From the NCBI GenBank assembly GCA_949542085.1, contig CATGXW010000053.1, positions 1 through 6,258 of the forward strand: 6,258 nucleotides of DNA, read 5' to 3'. Source of the stretch: an uncultured Alphaproteobacteria bacterium (lineage in GTDB: Bacteria > Pseudomonadota > Alphaproteobacteria > RF32 > CAG-239). The position numbers and the translations under genes were made by a program. Each line of letters begins with the position of its first letter. Position 1 is the stretch's first letter. The notes under the pieces were generated by a model. The model saw nothing but the letters and a program-made list of their open reading frames with translations, had not been told where the DNA came from and ran no database searches. Shown here in pieces: positions 1 to 5,395 of the stretch.

Positions 1-243
1 ATAGGTTCCGATAAGCGTACCGGTATTGGAAATCTTTTCCGAAAACTCCTGAAGAAGCTGCTCAACCACTGTAGAGTTGATTTTCCCTAAACTAGCCATA
101 ATGACGGACAACTCTTTGATTTCTTCATCATCCATCAGGGCAAACAACTGAGATGAACGCTCCTCGTCCAGAGAAAGCATCAAAATAGCGGCTTTTTGCT
201 GTCCGGAAAGAAGATTAAAATCGTCAATTACATTTTGCTTCAT
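1..243 (-). CDS. fliG: Flagellar motor switch protein FliG, N-terminal part (cut by window edge)
   Basis: FliG is the C-ring rotor protein whose N-terminal domain binds the cytoplasmic tail of FliF. Only the first 81 codons are present, beginning MKQNVIDDFN and running open off the left edge. Residues 13-35 carry the usual FliG opening (SGQQKAAILMLSLDEE), followed by helices with the family pattern of an acidic switch (LMDDEEIKEL), then IMASLGKI and a VEQLLQEF segment. The ATG lies 11 bp after the fliF stop, with an AGGA upstream as a modest ribosome binding site, so fliF and fliG are very likely co-transcribed and translationally close. Pairing FliG directly with FliF places the two physical partners side by side. 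The middle and C-terminal (MotA/torque) domains lie outside the window. The assignment rests on the N-terminal pattern plus context. Confidence 0.9.
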   Translation of the reverse strand, partial: MKQNVIDDFNLLSGQQKAAILMLSLDEERSSQLFALMDDEEIKELSVIMASLGKINSTVVEQLLQEFSEKISNTGTLIGTY

Positions 244-254
244 GACCTGTTATC

Positions 255-1916
255 CTAATTGTCGTTATTATACAGCCAGCTGCGGACGATATTGACGGCG
301 GCATCCGGATTTTTCTCAACAATGCTGTTGAGCTTCTTCAAAGAAGACACTTTCACCCGTCCATCAATTTTGTTCAGATTGACAAGCTCCTCACCGTCTT
401 CCTCACTCAGGAAGTTAGACAACAACAAATTGTCATCATCGGCACTACCGGTCAGCAATTTATCACCGTTTGCGGCGGTTCCGCTTTCAAACGCATTGGT
501 AACCAAAGGACGAATAACCAGCAGAATAACCAATATCGCCACCAGAGCCACGCCCAAACCTTCGCCAATACGCATCAGTTCCGCCTTGGTAAAGCCCATG
601 TACAACATTTCGGCAGCATCTTCATCATCAGCAGACATATTGGCAAAACGCAGATTTTCAACCTCAACCATATCACCACGGTCGGCGTTGTATCCCACCG
701 CCGATTTGACCAAAGCTGAAATCTTATCCATTTCTTCTGCCGTGCGCGGACGATAGACTTCATTCCCCTCAGCATCTTTTTCATACACGCCATCGACCAT
801 AACAGCCACCGTCAAACGCTTGATTGTTCCGGCATTTTTCACCTTGTTGCGAACAACCTTGGAAATCTCATAATTAATGGTTTCTTCCGTTTTGGAATTT
901 TGACTGTAAGCGCCGGAATTATTAAAGACATCATCTCCGTTGGGAATGTTTTGAGCCACAGTAACCGGACGCTCGTTCTGGCCGGAGGTACTGTCTTCGC
1001 TGATGGTTGCCTGAGAACGAACGACCTGACTGCTCGGGTCATAAATTTCCTCATTCGTCACAACCTGATCAAAATCCATTTCGATATTGACCTGAGCCTG
1101 AGCTCGACCGGCACCAACCGTTTTTTCCAACAAATTCTGAACACTAGCGGCAATTTTACGTTCCTGCTCCAAACGCATCAACTCGTTATTGGCATTAACC
1201 GCGTTGGCAATGGCTTCCTCATCATCAAAATTATTGGTCAGCAAATTACCGGCATTGTCAACAATCGCCACGTTTTTAACTTCAAGCTTAGGAACGGACG
1301 CCGCAATCAACTTCTGAATAGACTGGATATTCTGCGGACTCAGCTTGCCTTTAGTTGTTTTAATGACAACAGAGGCCGTCGGCTTCTGCTCTTCACGGGA
1401 AAACATCTCACGCTTGGGCATCACCAAGTGAACCCGAGCCGAACGAATGCCGTCCACCGAACGAATCGTGCGCGCCAGTTCCCCCTCAAGAGCCCGAATC
1501 AAATTTACATTTTGCACAAAATTGGTCGAGCCTAAAGCATCGGTATTGTCAAAAACCTCATATCCGACATTAGAGCCGGCTGATGTCAGCGCCAGCTCCG
1601 CGGTATCAACACGCAAACGGTTAACCTGATCCACCGGAACCTGAATTTCCGTGCCGTTATTGCCCAAACGATAAGACACACCGCCACCCTCCAAGCGCGC
1701 GACAATCTGCTTGGCGTCCTCAAGCTCCAAGTCCGTATAGAGTACGGCGTACTCCTCCGAACCGACTTTCATACCGATATAGATGAAAAAACTGAACAAA
1801 AAAATGATAATCGCCGCAATCGAAGCCAAACGCCCCGGCGACAAACTTTTCAGCGATTGCAAAAAACTATTCACTGTTTTCCCCAATTCAAACAGAGCTC
1901 TCCCCCGAAAGCTCAT
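255..1916 (-). CDS. fliF: Flagellar MS-ring protein FliF
   Basis: FliF forms the inner-membrane MS ring on which the motor, rod and export gate are built. With the ATG at 1916 the protein has 553 residues, typical for the family. It has a short N-terminal tail, a first membrane helix at about 30-48, and the YscJ/FliF ring-building domain at about 50-236 (containing RVHLVMPKREMF). A variable ring segment follows, then a second membrane helix at about 451-468 (GVALVAILVILLVIRPLV). The C-terminal FliG-binding tail at about 517-549 includes VKVSSLKKL, VEKNPDAAV and IVRSWL. Start choice is open: the frame stays open to a GTG at 1988, and a second ATG lies at 1925. I prefer 1916 because GGGG sits 4 nt before it and the tail length before the first helix suits FliF. 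No strong Shine-Dalgarno is seen for any start. The stop is TAG. Confidence 0.95.
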   Translation of the reverse strand: MSFRGRALFELGKTVNSFLQSLKSLSPGRLASIAAIIIFLFSFFIYIGMKVGSEEYAVLYTDLELEDAKQIVARLEGGGVSYRLGNNGTEIQVPVDQVNRLRVDTAELALTSAGSNVGYEVFDNTDALGSTNFVQNVNLIRALEGELARTIRSVDGIRSARVHLVMPKREMFSREEQKPTASVVIKTTKGKLSPQNIQSIQKLIAASVPKLEVKNVAIVDNAGNLLTNNFDDEEAIANAVNANNELMRLEQERKIAASVQNLLEKTVGAGRAQAQVNIEMDFDQVVTNEEIYDPSSQVVRSQATISEDSTSGQNERPVTVAQNIPNGDDVFNNSGAYSQNSKTEETINYEISKVVRNKVKNAGTIKRLTVAVMVDGVYEKDAEGNEVYRPRTAEEMDKISALVKSAVGYNADRGDMVEVENLRFANMSADDEDAAEMLYMGFTKAELMRIGEGLGVALVAILVILLVIRPLVTNAFESGTAANGDKLLTGSADDDNLLLSNFLSEEDGEELVNLNKIDGRVKVSSLKKLNSIVEKNPDAAVNIVRSWLYNNDN

Positions 1917-1984
1917 TTTCCCCATTTGTTTATTTTTTAACCCAAAAATCCCTTTTGGCAAACACCTATCTTCACTTATCAACA

Positions 1985-1999
1985 CCACCCGGCGGGTGG
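1985..1999. repeat. Short GC-rich inverted repeat before fliF
   Basis: CCACCC and GGGTGG form a perfect 6-bp stem with a 3-nt GGC loop. It lies about 70 bp upstream of the preferred fliF ATG, at the boundary between the repeat block and the AT-rich fliF leader. No T-tract follows on either strand, so it is not a standard intrinsic terminator. If transcription enters from the repeat block, it would be an RNA hairpin in the fliF leader. Its function is unknown. Confidence 0.45.
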
Positions 2000-2008
2000 G
2001 GGCGATAG

Positions 2009-2269
2009 TTAAGTACCGGTGGAGGGGCCTCTTTTGCAGAAGGAGGGAGCGAGCTAACGGTTAAGCGGCTGTGGAGAGTCCTCTTTTGGTCGCAGCGCGA
2101 CGGGCACGACTTAAGTGCCGGCGGAGAGTCCTCATTTGCAGAGGGAGGGGACGCACCCAGCGGGCGGGGCACGACTTAAGTGTCGGCGGAGAGCCCTCGT
2201 TTTACAGACTGGAGAGGCGAGCTGCCGAAAGAAACAGCCAAACGGCGCAGTGCGACGGTTAAGCGGCTG
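2009..2269. repeat. Degenerate tandem repeat block (TTAAG repeats) in the fliF-flbT intergenic region
   Basis: Four imperfect copies begin at 2009, 2061, 2111 and 2176, and a fifth partial copy at 2259, so spacing is irregular (52, 50, 65 and 83 bp). Each full copy has the order TTAAG, about 4 variable bases, GG(C/T)GGAG or TGTGGAG, CCTC, TTT, usually followed by an AGA/GGAG purine stretch. Copies 3 and 4 are closest: 2102-2133 and 2167-2198 match at 30 of 32 positions. ACGGTTAAGCGGCTG is exact at 2057-2071 and 2255-2269. By hand count 2041-2220 is about 63% GC, clearly richer than nearby genes. Short frames through the block on both strands are proline/serine- or arginine-rich and look like repeat-derived noise. 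No transposase is present, and I cannot assign the repeat to a named family. Confidence 0.75.
2235..2269. repeat. Imperfect inverted repeat at the flbT-side end of the repeat block
   Basis: CAGCC (2235-2239) pairs with GGCTG (2265-2269). Inside it AAC pairs with GTT and CGC with GCG around an AGT loop, with small internal bulges. The right arm overlaps the fifth TTAAG copy. The structure has no T-tract. It could be a folded unit within the repeat or an end of an old mobile element; neither can be decided here. Confidence 0.35.
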
Positions 2270-2304
2270 AGCCTTTCTGACAGAGAAAAAAACATCTGAA
2301 CAGC

Positions 2305-2330
2305 AAAAATCCCCGCATTCGGCGGGGATT
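2305..2330 (-). terminator. Rho-independent terminator of flbT
   Basis: On the minus strand AATCCCCGC and GCGGGGATT form a 9-bp stem around a 5-nt loop, followed directly by a run of T (A2305-A2309 on the plus strand, with the stem's own AA included). It begins 17 bp after the flbT stop. It separates flbT from the repeat block and from fliF, so fliF must be transcribed from elsewhere or by readthrough. Confidence 0.85.
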
Positions 2331-2346
2331 AAAATGGCGGCGGAAA

Positions 2347-2751
2347 TTATTCTCCTAATGAGGGCTTGAGCGCATCTCCAAACAACTCGTCTTCTTTTTG
2401 AATCAATTTATCAGCGTTTTTGATGGCGCTGTAATAATCCGCGTCAATAATGTTTTCGGTAATCGGCGCAATAAACGGTATCAGACTGGGCGCCGCTTTT
2501 TGCAAATCACGCACGTGCTCCAGATACATATTCTGCAACTGCGCATCTCCTCGGGACAAGTACATTTGCTGAACAATGAAATAAATACGCTTGCAAGGGG
2601 TGTTCGCCTCTTTTTCACGCAAGATAAACTTTTCACGCAAAATCGGCACATTGCCTTCAATATAAAAGCGGGTGCGTTCACCGTCATTGGTGATGAGTGA
2701 CTCTCCGATGATAATACTTTCATGGGGTTTGAGTTCAATTTTTAAGGGCAT
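2347..2751 (-). CDS. flbT: Flagellin-expression regulator FlbT
   Basis: In Caulobacter and relatives FlbT acts after transcription, binding the 5' leader of flagellin mRNA and destabilising it until the hook is complete. The 134-residue product has the family opening MPLKIELKPHESIIIG, then the central VLREK-type segment (here PILREKFILREKEA) and TPCKRIYFIVQQMYL. It closes with the DADYYSAIKNADKLIQKE helix typical of the FlbT C-terminus. The length is normal for the family. There is no signal peptide or membrane segment, so it should be cytoplasmic. The ATG is preceded by a strong AAGGAGAT ribosome binding site 5 nt away. A near-consensus promoter lies upstream and an intrinsic terminator downstream, so it appears to be a single-gene unit. 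FlaF, its common neighbour, is absent here. The stop is TAA. Confidence 0.93.
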   Translation of the reverse strand: MPLKIELKPHESIIIGESLITNDGERTRFYIEGNVPILREKFILREKEANTPCKRIYFIVQQMYLSRGDAQLQNMYLEHVRDLQKAAPSLIPFIAPITENIIDADYYSAIKNADKLIQKEDELFGDALKPSLGE

Positions 2752-2765
2752 ATTCTATCTCCTTG

Positions 2766-2775
2766 TTATGCATAA
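2766..2775. promoter_or_regulatory. Perfect palindrome TTATGCATAA in the flbT leader
   Basis: A 10-bp perfect palindrome lies between the predicted flbT start of transcription (about 2778) and its ribosome binding site. Its position just inside the transcript would suit a small operator, but a 10-bp AT-rich palindrome can also arise by chance. No second copy was noticed. Confidence 0.25.
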
Positions 2776-2784
2776 TTCTGTTTT

Positions 2785-2812
2785 ATTATAAGCCTTAAAG
2801 CGCTCAGGTCAA
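2785..2812 (-). promoter_or_regulatory. Housekeeping-type promoter of flbT
   Basis: Reading the minus strand, TTGACC (2812-2807) is followed after 16 nt by TATAAT (2790-2785), a near-perfect sigma-70-type promoter. Transcription would begin near 2778, giving a leader of about 27 nt that includes the AAGGAGAT site. No sigma-54 or sigma-28 pattern is evident, so flbT may be expressed independently of the flagellar hierarchy. Confidence 0.75.
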
Positions 2813-2919
2813 GGGGGAAATAACTCCGAATCAGGGATTTGTGACTTGGCCGCTATACAACCGACGCTGTCAAACATCTCTAAAAGCAAATGAGAGGAAG
2901 AGCAACCTGCGGCAACAAC

Positions 2920-2945
2920 AAAAAAAGGGAGGCGAAGCGCCTCCC
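2920..2945 (-). terminator. Rho-independent terminator of the flagellin gene
   Basis: GGGAGGCG and CGCCTCCC form a perfect 8-bp stem with a 3-nt loop, followed on the minus strand by seven T (A2920-A2926 on the plus strand). It begins about 23 bp after the flagellin stop. It separates the flagellin transcript from flbT. Confidence 0.9.
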
Positions 2946-2968
2946 CCGTTGTTTTGTGATTGGTCTTA

Positions 2969-4270
2969 TTAGAACAGAGCCAAAACAGATTGTGCTGCCT
3001 GAGAAGCCAAACTCAAGGAGTTGACACCCAGTTGCTGTCTGGTCTGCAGAGCCAGCATGTTTGCTGATTCTTCGTTCATATCGGCCAATGTCAAGTTGTC
3101 TGCACCTTCGGTCAAAACGTTGATCAGGTTCTTGGTGAATTCCTGTCTGGTTTGAACGATTGTGTTGTAGTTACCAAATGCGGAAGCATAGTCACGCAAA
3201 GTGTTGATGGCAGTAGAAACTGTTTCCAGAGTATCAGAGATACCTTTGTTAGCCATAACTTGCTTAGCTTCAGCAATAACAGCTTCACTTTGTTTTTCTT
3301 GTAATTTTGACTTTTCAGCAGTTTCATATTCAGAGCTCTTGCTAATTGCGGCATCGATCATAGATTTCAACTCTGTTTCCGCCTTAGTAATATCACTGGC
3401 ACTAACGAGATTACCATTAGCATACTCAAACCCTGAGCCATCAGCCTTTGCTTTAATTCCGCTATCAATATTCTTTTTTAACCAAGCTTCTATAGCTGTC
3501 GGATCAAACGCTTTGGCTTTCGGATAATTATCATCTTCGAAATTATATGTAATATCCGTTGTTCCATCTGCACCTTTGAGCCCTGACAAAGTAACTGATT
3601 TAAGATCTCCACCAACCAATTCTTTAACAATAGCTTCTTTTTCAGCTTTGCTTAATGTTGTCCCCTCTTTGATGTTTTCCATAGCTTCTGAATCTAAAAC
3701 TTTAGCAGCTTCTGTTTCATCTTTAACCTCGTGAGCAGAACTTGTCCATTCAGCAACCGGTTTCAAGCCCAAGCCGGCAGAAGAAGAGTCAACACCCTGA
3801 ATTTCAACTTTAGACGGATTTTTAATGGTTTCATTAAAAGTAACTGTCAAAGTTTCTTTGTTCAGGAGGTTAATACCTTTGTAAGAAGAATCTTTAGCCA
3901 AAGTATCAATCTGGTCTAAGATTTCATTGAATTGTTCCATATATTTCGCACGAGAAGCATCATCGGTGGTGTCACGGGCAGAGTTTGCAATAGCTTTTGC
4001 CTGTTCAACGAAATCGGTGATGGCTTCAACACCCTCTGAAGCAGCTTTAATGGTTTGAATACCCTGACCCATGCTGTCGAGCAAAGAGCTCAAGTCGCTG
4101 GCGCGGTTATTCAATGAACGGGCTGCATAATAGCTGGAAGCATTATCAAGAGCGGAGTTAACTTTCAAACCTGTTGACAAACGTTCTTGGGTACGGTCAA
4201 CCAAGCTTTGAGTATTCTGCAAAGCCAACAAGTTTGTACGCATACTAGCTGTTAAGGAAATATCTGACAT
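2969..4270 (-). CDS. fliC: Flagellin (filament subunit)
   Basis: Flagellin is exported through the flagellar channel and polymerises into the filament. The start at 4270 gives 433 residues beginning MSDISLTASMRTNLLAL, with GGAGAA 5 nt upstream; an in-frame upstream ATG at 4339 would add a non-flagellin extension and is rejected. The conserved N-terminal D0/D1 region spans about 1-137 (TQERLSTGLKVNSALDNASS, then ending YKGINLL). The conserved C-terminal D1/D0 region spans about 345-433, ending SLSLASQAAQSVLALF. Between them lie about 205 residues of Lys/Glu/Asp/Ser-rich variable sequence, the surface-exposed part, encoded by more AT-rich DNA. No cysteine is present. There is no signal peptide, as expected for type III export. 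The gene has its own terminator and candidate promoter. Flagellin gene symbols vary in Alphaproteobacteria, so fliC is generic. The stop is TAA. Confidence 0.96.
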   Translation of the reverse strand: MSDISLTASMRTNLLALQNTQSLVDRTQERLSTGLKVNSALDNASSYYAARSLNNRASDLSSLLDSMGQGIQTIKAASEGVEAITDFVEQAKAIANSARDTTDDASRAKYMEQFNEILDQIDTLAKDSSYKGINLLNKETLTVTFNETIKNPSKVEIQGVDSSSAGLGLKPVAEWTSSAHEVKDETEAAKVLDSEAMENIKEGTTLSKAEKEAIVKELVGGDLKSVTLSGLKGADGTTDITYNFEDDNYPKAKAFDPTAIEAWLKKNIDSGIKAKADGSGFEYANGNLVSASDITKAETELKSMIDAAISKSSEYETAEKSKLQEKQSEAVIAEAKQVMANKGISDTLETVSTAINTLRDYASAFGNYNTIVQTRQEFTKNLINVLTEGADNLTLADMNEESANMLALQTRQQLGVNSLSLASQAAQSVLALF

Positions 4271-4275
4271 GATCG

Positions 4276-4323
4276 TTCTCCAAATACTGTGGATTAATAA
4301 ACACGTCCTCTTACTGACGACGT
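4276..4323 (-). promoter_or_regulatory. Flagellin mRNA leader with two possible hairpins, candidate FlbT target
   Basis: If transcription starts near 4323, the leader is about 52 nt. At its 5' end ACGTC (minus strand, 4323-4319) can pair with GACGT (4307-4303) over an 11-nt loop, or CGTC with GACG (4319-4316 with 4307-4304) over 8 nt. Nearer the gene, TCCA (4293-4290) can pair with TGGA (4282-4279), covering part of the GGAGAA ribosome binding site. The stems are short. FlbT binding to a flagellin leader is known in Caulobacter; that it binds here is inference. Confidence 0.4.
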
Positions 4324-4329
4324 AAATTA

Positions 4330-4358
4330 ACCATATCATATTTTTTTCAAGTTATCAA
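4330..4358 (-). promoter_or_regulatory. Candidate promoter of the flagellin gene
   Basis: On the minus strand TTGATA (4358-4353) is followed after 17 nt by TATGGT (4335-4330), giving a start near 4323. The -10 matches consensus at 4 of 6 positions. I looked for the sigma-54 (TGGCAC/TTGC) and sigma-28 (TAAA/GCCGATAA) flagellar patterns and found no convincing copy. An 8-bp inverted repeat, GTTATCAA at 4351-4358 and TTGATAAC at 4411-4418, has one arm on the -35. Confidence 0.45.
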
Positions 4359-4445
4359 CAGTTTTTTTGATTCCGCCCGCACCTATTTTAAATAATCATG
4401 GAAAAACAAATTGATAACACAACAAGCGAAAGACATGCGACTCGG

Positions 4446-4479
4446 AAAAAAAGCCCCGTAAAAATACGGGGCTTTTTTT
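4446..4479 (-). terminator. Terminator of the outer-membrane protein gene (symmetrical, could work both ways)
   Basis: GCCCCGTA (4453-4460) and TACGGGGC (4465-4472) form a perfect 8-bp stem with an AAAA loop, flanked by seven A and seven T. On the minus strand it ends in T7, 14 bp after the outer-membrane protein stop. The plus strand shows the same form, but no plus-strand gene approaches it from the left. It insulates the flagellin promoter from the upstream gene. Confidence 0.92.
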
Positions 4480-4493
4480 CAATCGCTTTTGCC

Positions 4494-5114
4494 TTAGAAT
4501 GTGAAGCGCAAACCGCCATAAACCTCATGCAGCGTGAATTCAGCATGGCCAAGTTCGCCCATATCAACATAACGATAACCGGCATCAAGGTTCAGACAGC
4601 GGTTCAAACGGAGAGACAAACCAGCGCCCAACATCCAAGTGAATGTCGTGTCTTTTTCAGAAGTTCCCGGTCCAACCGCGTCAATAACATGACTTTCTAA
4701 CTTCAAACGGCTCAAACCGATACCACCGGCGATATAGGGGCTAATCCAATAATTGGGCATGAGGTCCAGATAAGCATTAGCCAGAATCGTGTCGGCATCC
4801 AACTTAACATTACGAACAGATGTTACACTTCCGCTAACAATATTTTCATAATTGTCATCAATATTGTTACGGAAAGTGTATTCACCTTCCAAACGAAAAT
4901 ATTTGTATTTGTAACCCAGCGCACCGGCAACATGCCAAGTGTCACCATAATCTTCACGGGCACTATCTGTGGAAGCATCTTTTTTGTTGTTCAAGTTAAA
5001 GTTCGTGTTTCCACCACGTACAGCCAAATAAAAACCGTCCTTAGCATAAGCGGAAGAAACGGCAGACACAGCCAAAACCATTGCAGAAGTTGCGGCAAGT
5101 AATGTTTTTTTCAT
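4494..5114 (-). CDS. Outer-membrane beta-barrel protein (OmpW/OMP_b-brl-like)
   Basis: This is a predicted small outer-membrane barrel of 206 residues. Residues 1-24 form a signal peptide: MKKT, a hydrophobic core, then AYA before the mature start KDGFYLAVRGG. The mature part (about 182 residues) has alternating polar/aromatic strands typical of an 8-stranded barrel, with landmarks YISP-type WISPYIAGGIGLSRLKL, FTWMLGAGLSLRL and LDAGYRYVDMGEL. It ends YGGLRFTF, a terminal-Phe barrel-assembly signal. Two adjacent ATGs exist (5117 and 5114); GGAG lies 6 nt before the second, which I prefer. An in-frame ATG at 5159 would bury the signal peptide and overlaps the promoter. The gene has its own promoter and terminator. 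The precise role (porin, adhesin or structural) cannot be told. A relation to the neighbouring flagellin is not shown. The stop is TAA. Confidence 0.88.
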   Translation of the reverse strand: MKKTLLAATSAMVLAVSAVSSAYAKDGFYLAVRGGNTNFNLNNKKDASTDSAREDYGDTWHVAGALGYKYKYFRLEGEYTFRNNIDDNYENIVSGSVTSVRNVKLDADTILANAYLDLMPNYWISPYIAGGIGLSRLKLESHVIDAVGPGTSEKDTTFTWMLGAGLSLRLNRCLNLDAGYRYVDMGELGHAEFTLHEVYGGLRFTF

Positions 5115-5159
5115 CATAGTCTCCAAGGGTGTTTTGTTTATTTTTGCAATTTTGTCCAT

Positions 5160-5188
5160 TTTATAATATATATTTTTTTAATAATCAA
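5160..5188 (-). promoter_or_regulatory. Promoter of the outer-membrane protein gene
   Basis: On the minus strand TTGATT (5188-5183) is followed after 17 nt by TATAAA (5165-5160). The spacer and surrounding DNA are very AT-rich. The predicted start is near 5153, leaving a leader of about 36 nt containing TTGGAG. It suggests strong constitutive expression, as is common for outer-membrane proteins. Confidence 0.6.
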
Positions 5189-5277
5189 GTCTTTTTTTTC
5201 ATTTTTATTTGTGTTCACTATAGGCACAATATCTTATTAATTTATTAATGAAGGATTATTAGTTATTCGGAACTTGA

Positions 5278-5314
5278 GTTACAAAAAGACAAAGGGTGTA
5301 ACGACCGAGTCTTT
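5278..5314. repeat. Two interlocking inverted repeats in the divergent intergenic region
   Basis: GTTAC (5278-5282) pairs with GTAAC (5298-5302), and AAAGAC (5285-5290) pairs with GTCTTT (5309-5314). The two stems interleave, so as RNA they would be mutually exclusive or a pseudoknot. No T-tract follows. The 278-bp region between 5118 and 5395 is otherwise AT-rich spacer holding the two divergent promoters. Confidence 0.3.
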
Positions 5315-5329
5315 GGAACTGAAAAAAAT

Positions 5330-5358
5330 TTGCAATTATTTAATTATTCCGCTATATA
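5330..5358 (+). promoter_or_regulatory. Candidate promoter of the TerB-like/ABC-F unit
   Basis: TTGCAA (5330-5335) is followed after 17 nt by TATATA (5353-5358), giving a start near 5366 and a leader of about 30 nt. The leader contains AAAGGA 8 nt before the ATG at 5396. Both elements are good but AT-rich surroundings raise the chance of false matches. Confidence 0.5.
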
Positions 5359-5395
5359 ACAATCATTAATACTAACAGCTTAAAGGATTTCTGAA

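Noticed and set aside
900..1535. Long plus-strand open frame (211 codons) opposite fliF
   Set aside because: It is fully antisense to an excellent FliF and has no recognisable domains; its composition mirrors the codon pattern of fliF.
1972..2262. Short open frames on both strands across the repeat block (66 and 63 codons)
   Set aside because: They are low-complexity, Pro/Ser- or Arg-rich, follow the repeat unit, and lack good ribosome binding sites or known motifs. They are better explained as frames created by GC-rich repeats.
2009..2269. CRISPR array
   Set aside because: The repeats are degenerate, irregularly spaced (50-83 bp), with related material between the cores instead of unique spacers, and no cas gene is present.
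4289..4297. DnaA-box-like TAATCCACA on the minus strand in the flagellin leader
   Set aside because: It is a single copy with one mismatch to TTATCCACA and no cluster or AT-rich unwinding element arranged as in an origin.
4388..4700. Small frames on both strands over the terminator and 3' end of the outer-membrane protein gene
   Set aside because: They run through the perfect terminator hairpin and overlap the real gene, with no ribosome binding site or domain.
5216..5224. CACTATAGG resembling the end of the phage T7 promoter
   Set aside because: Only nine bases match and the upstream half of the T7 promoter is absent, so it is chance and not vector sequence.
5160..5395. Possible CtrA sites (TTAA-N7-TTAA) among TTAA-rich intergenic DNA
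   Set aside because: The TTAA pairs found have spacings such as 4 or 10, not 7, and the DNA is AT-rich enough to give them by chance.
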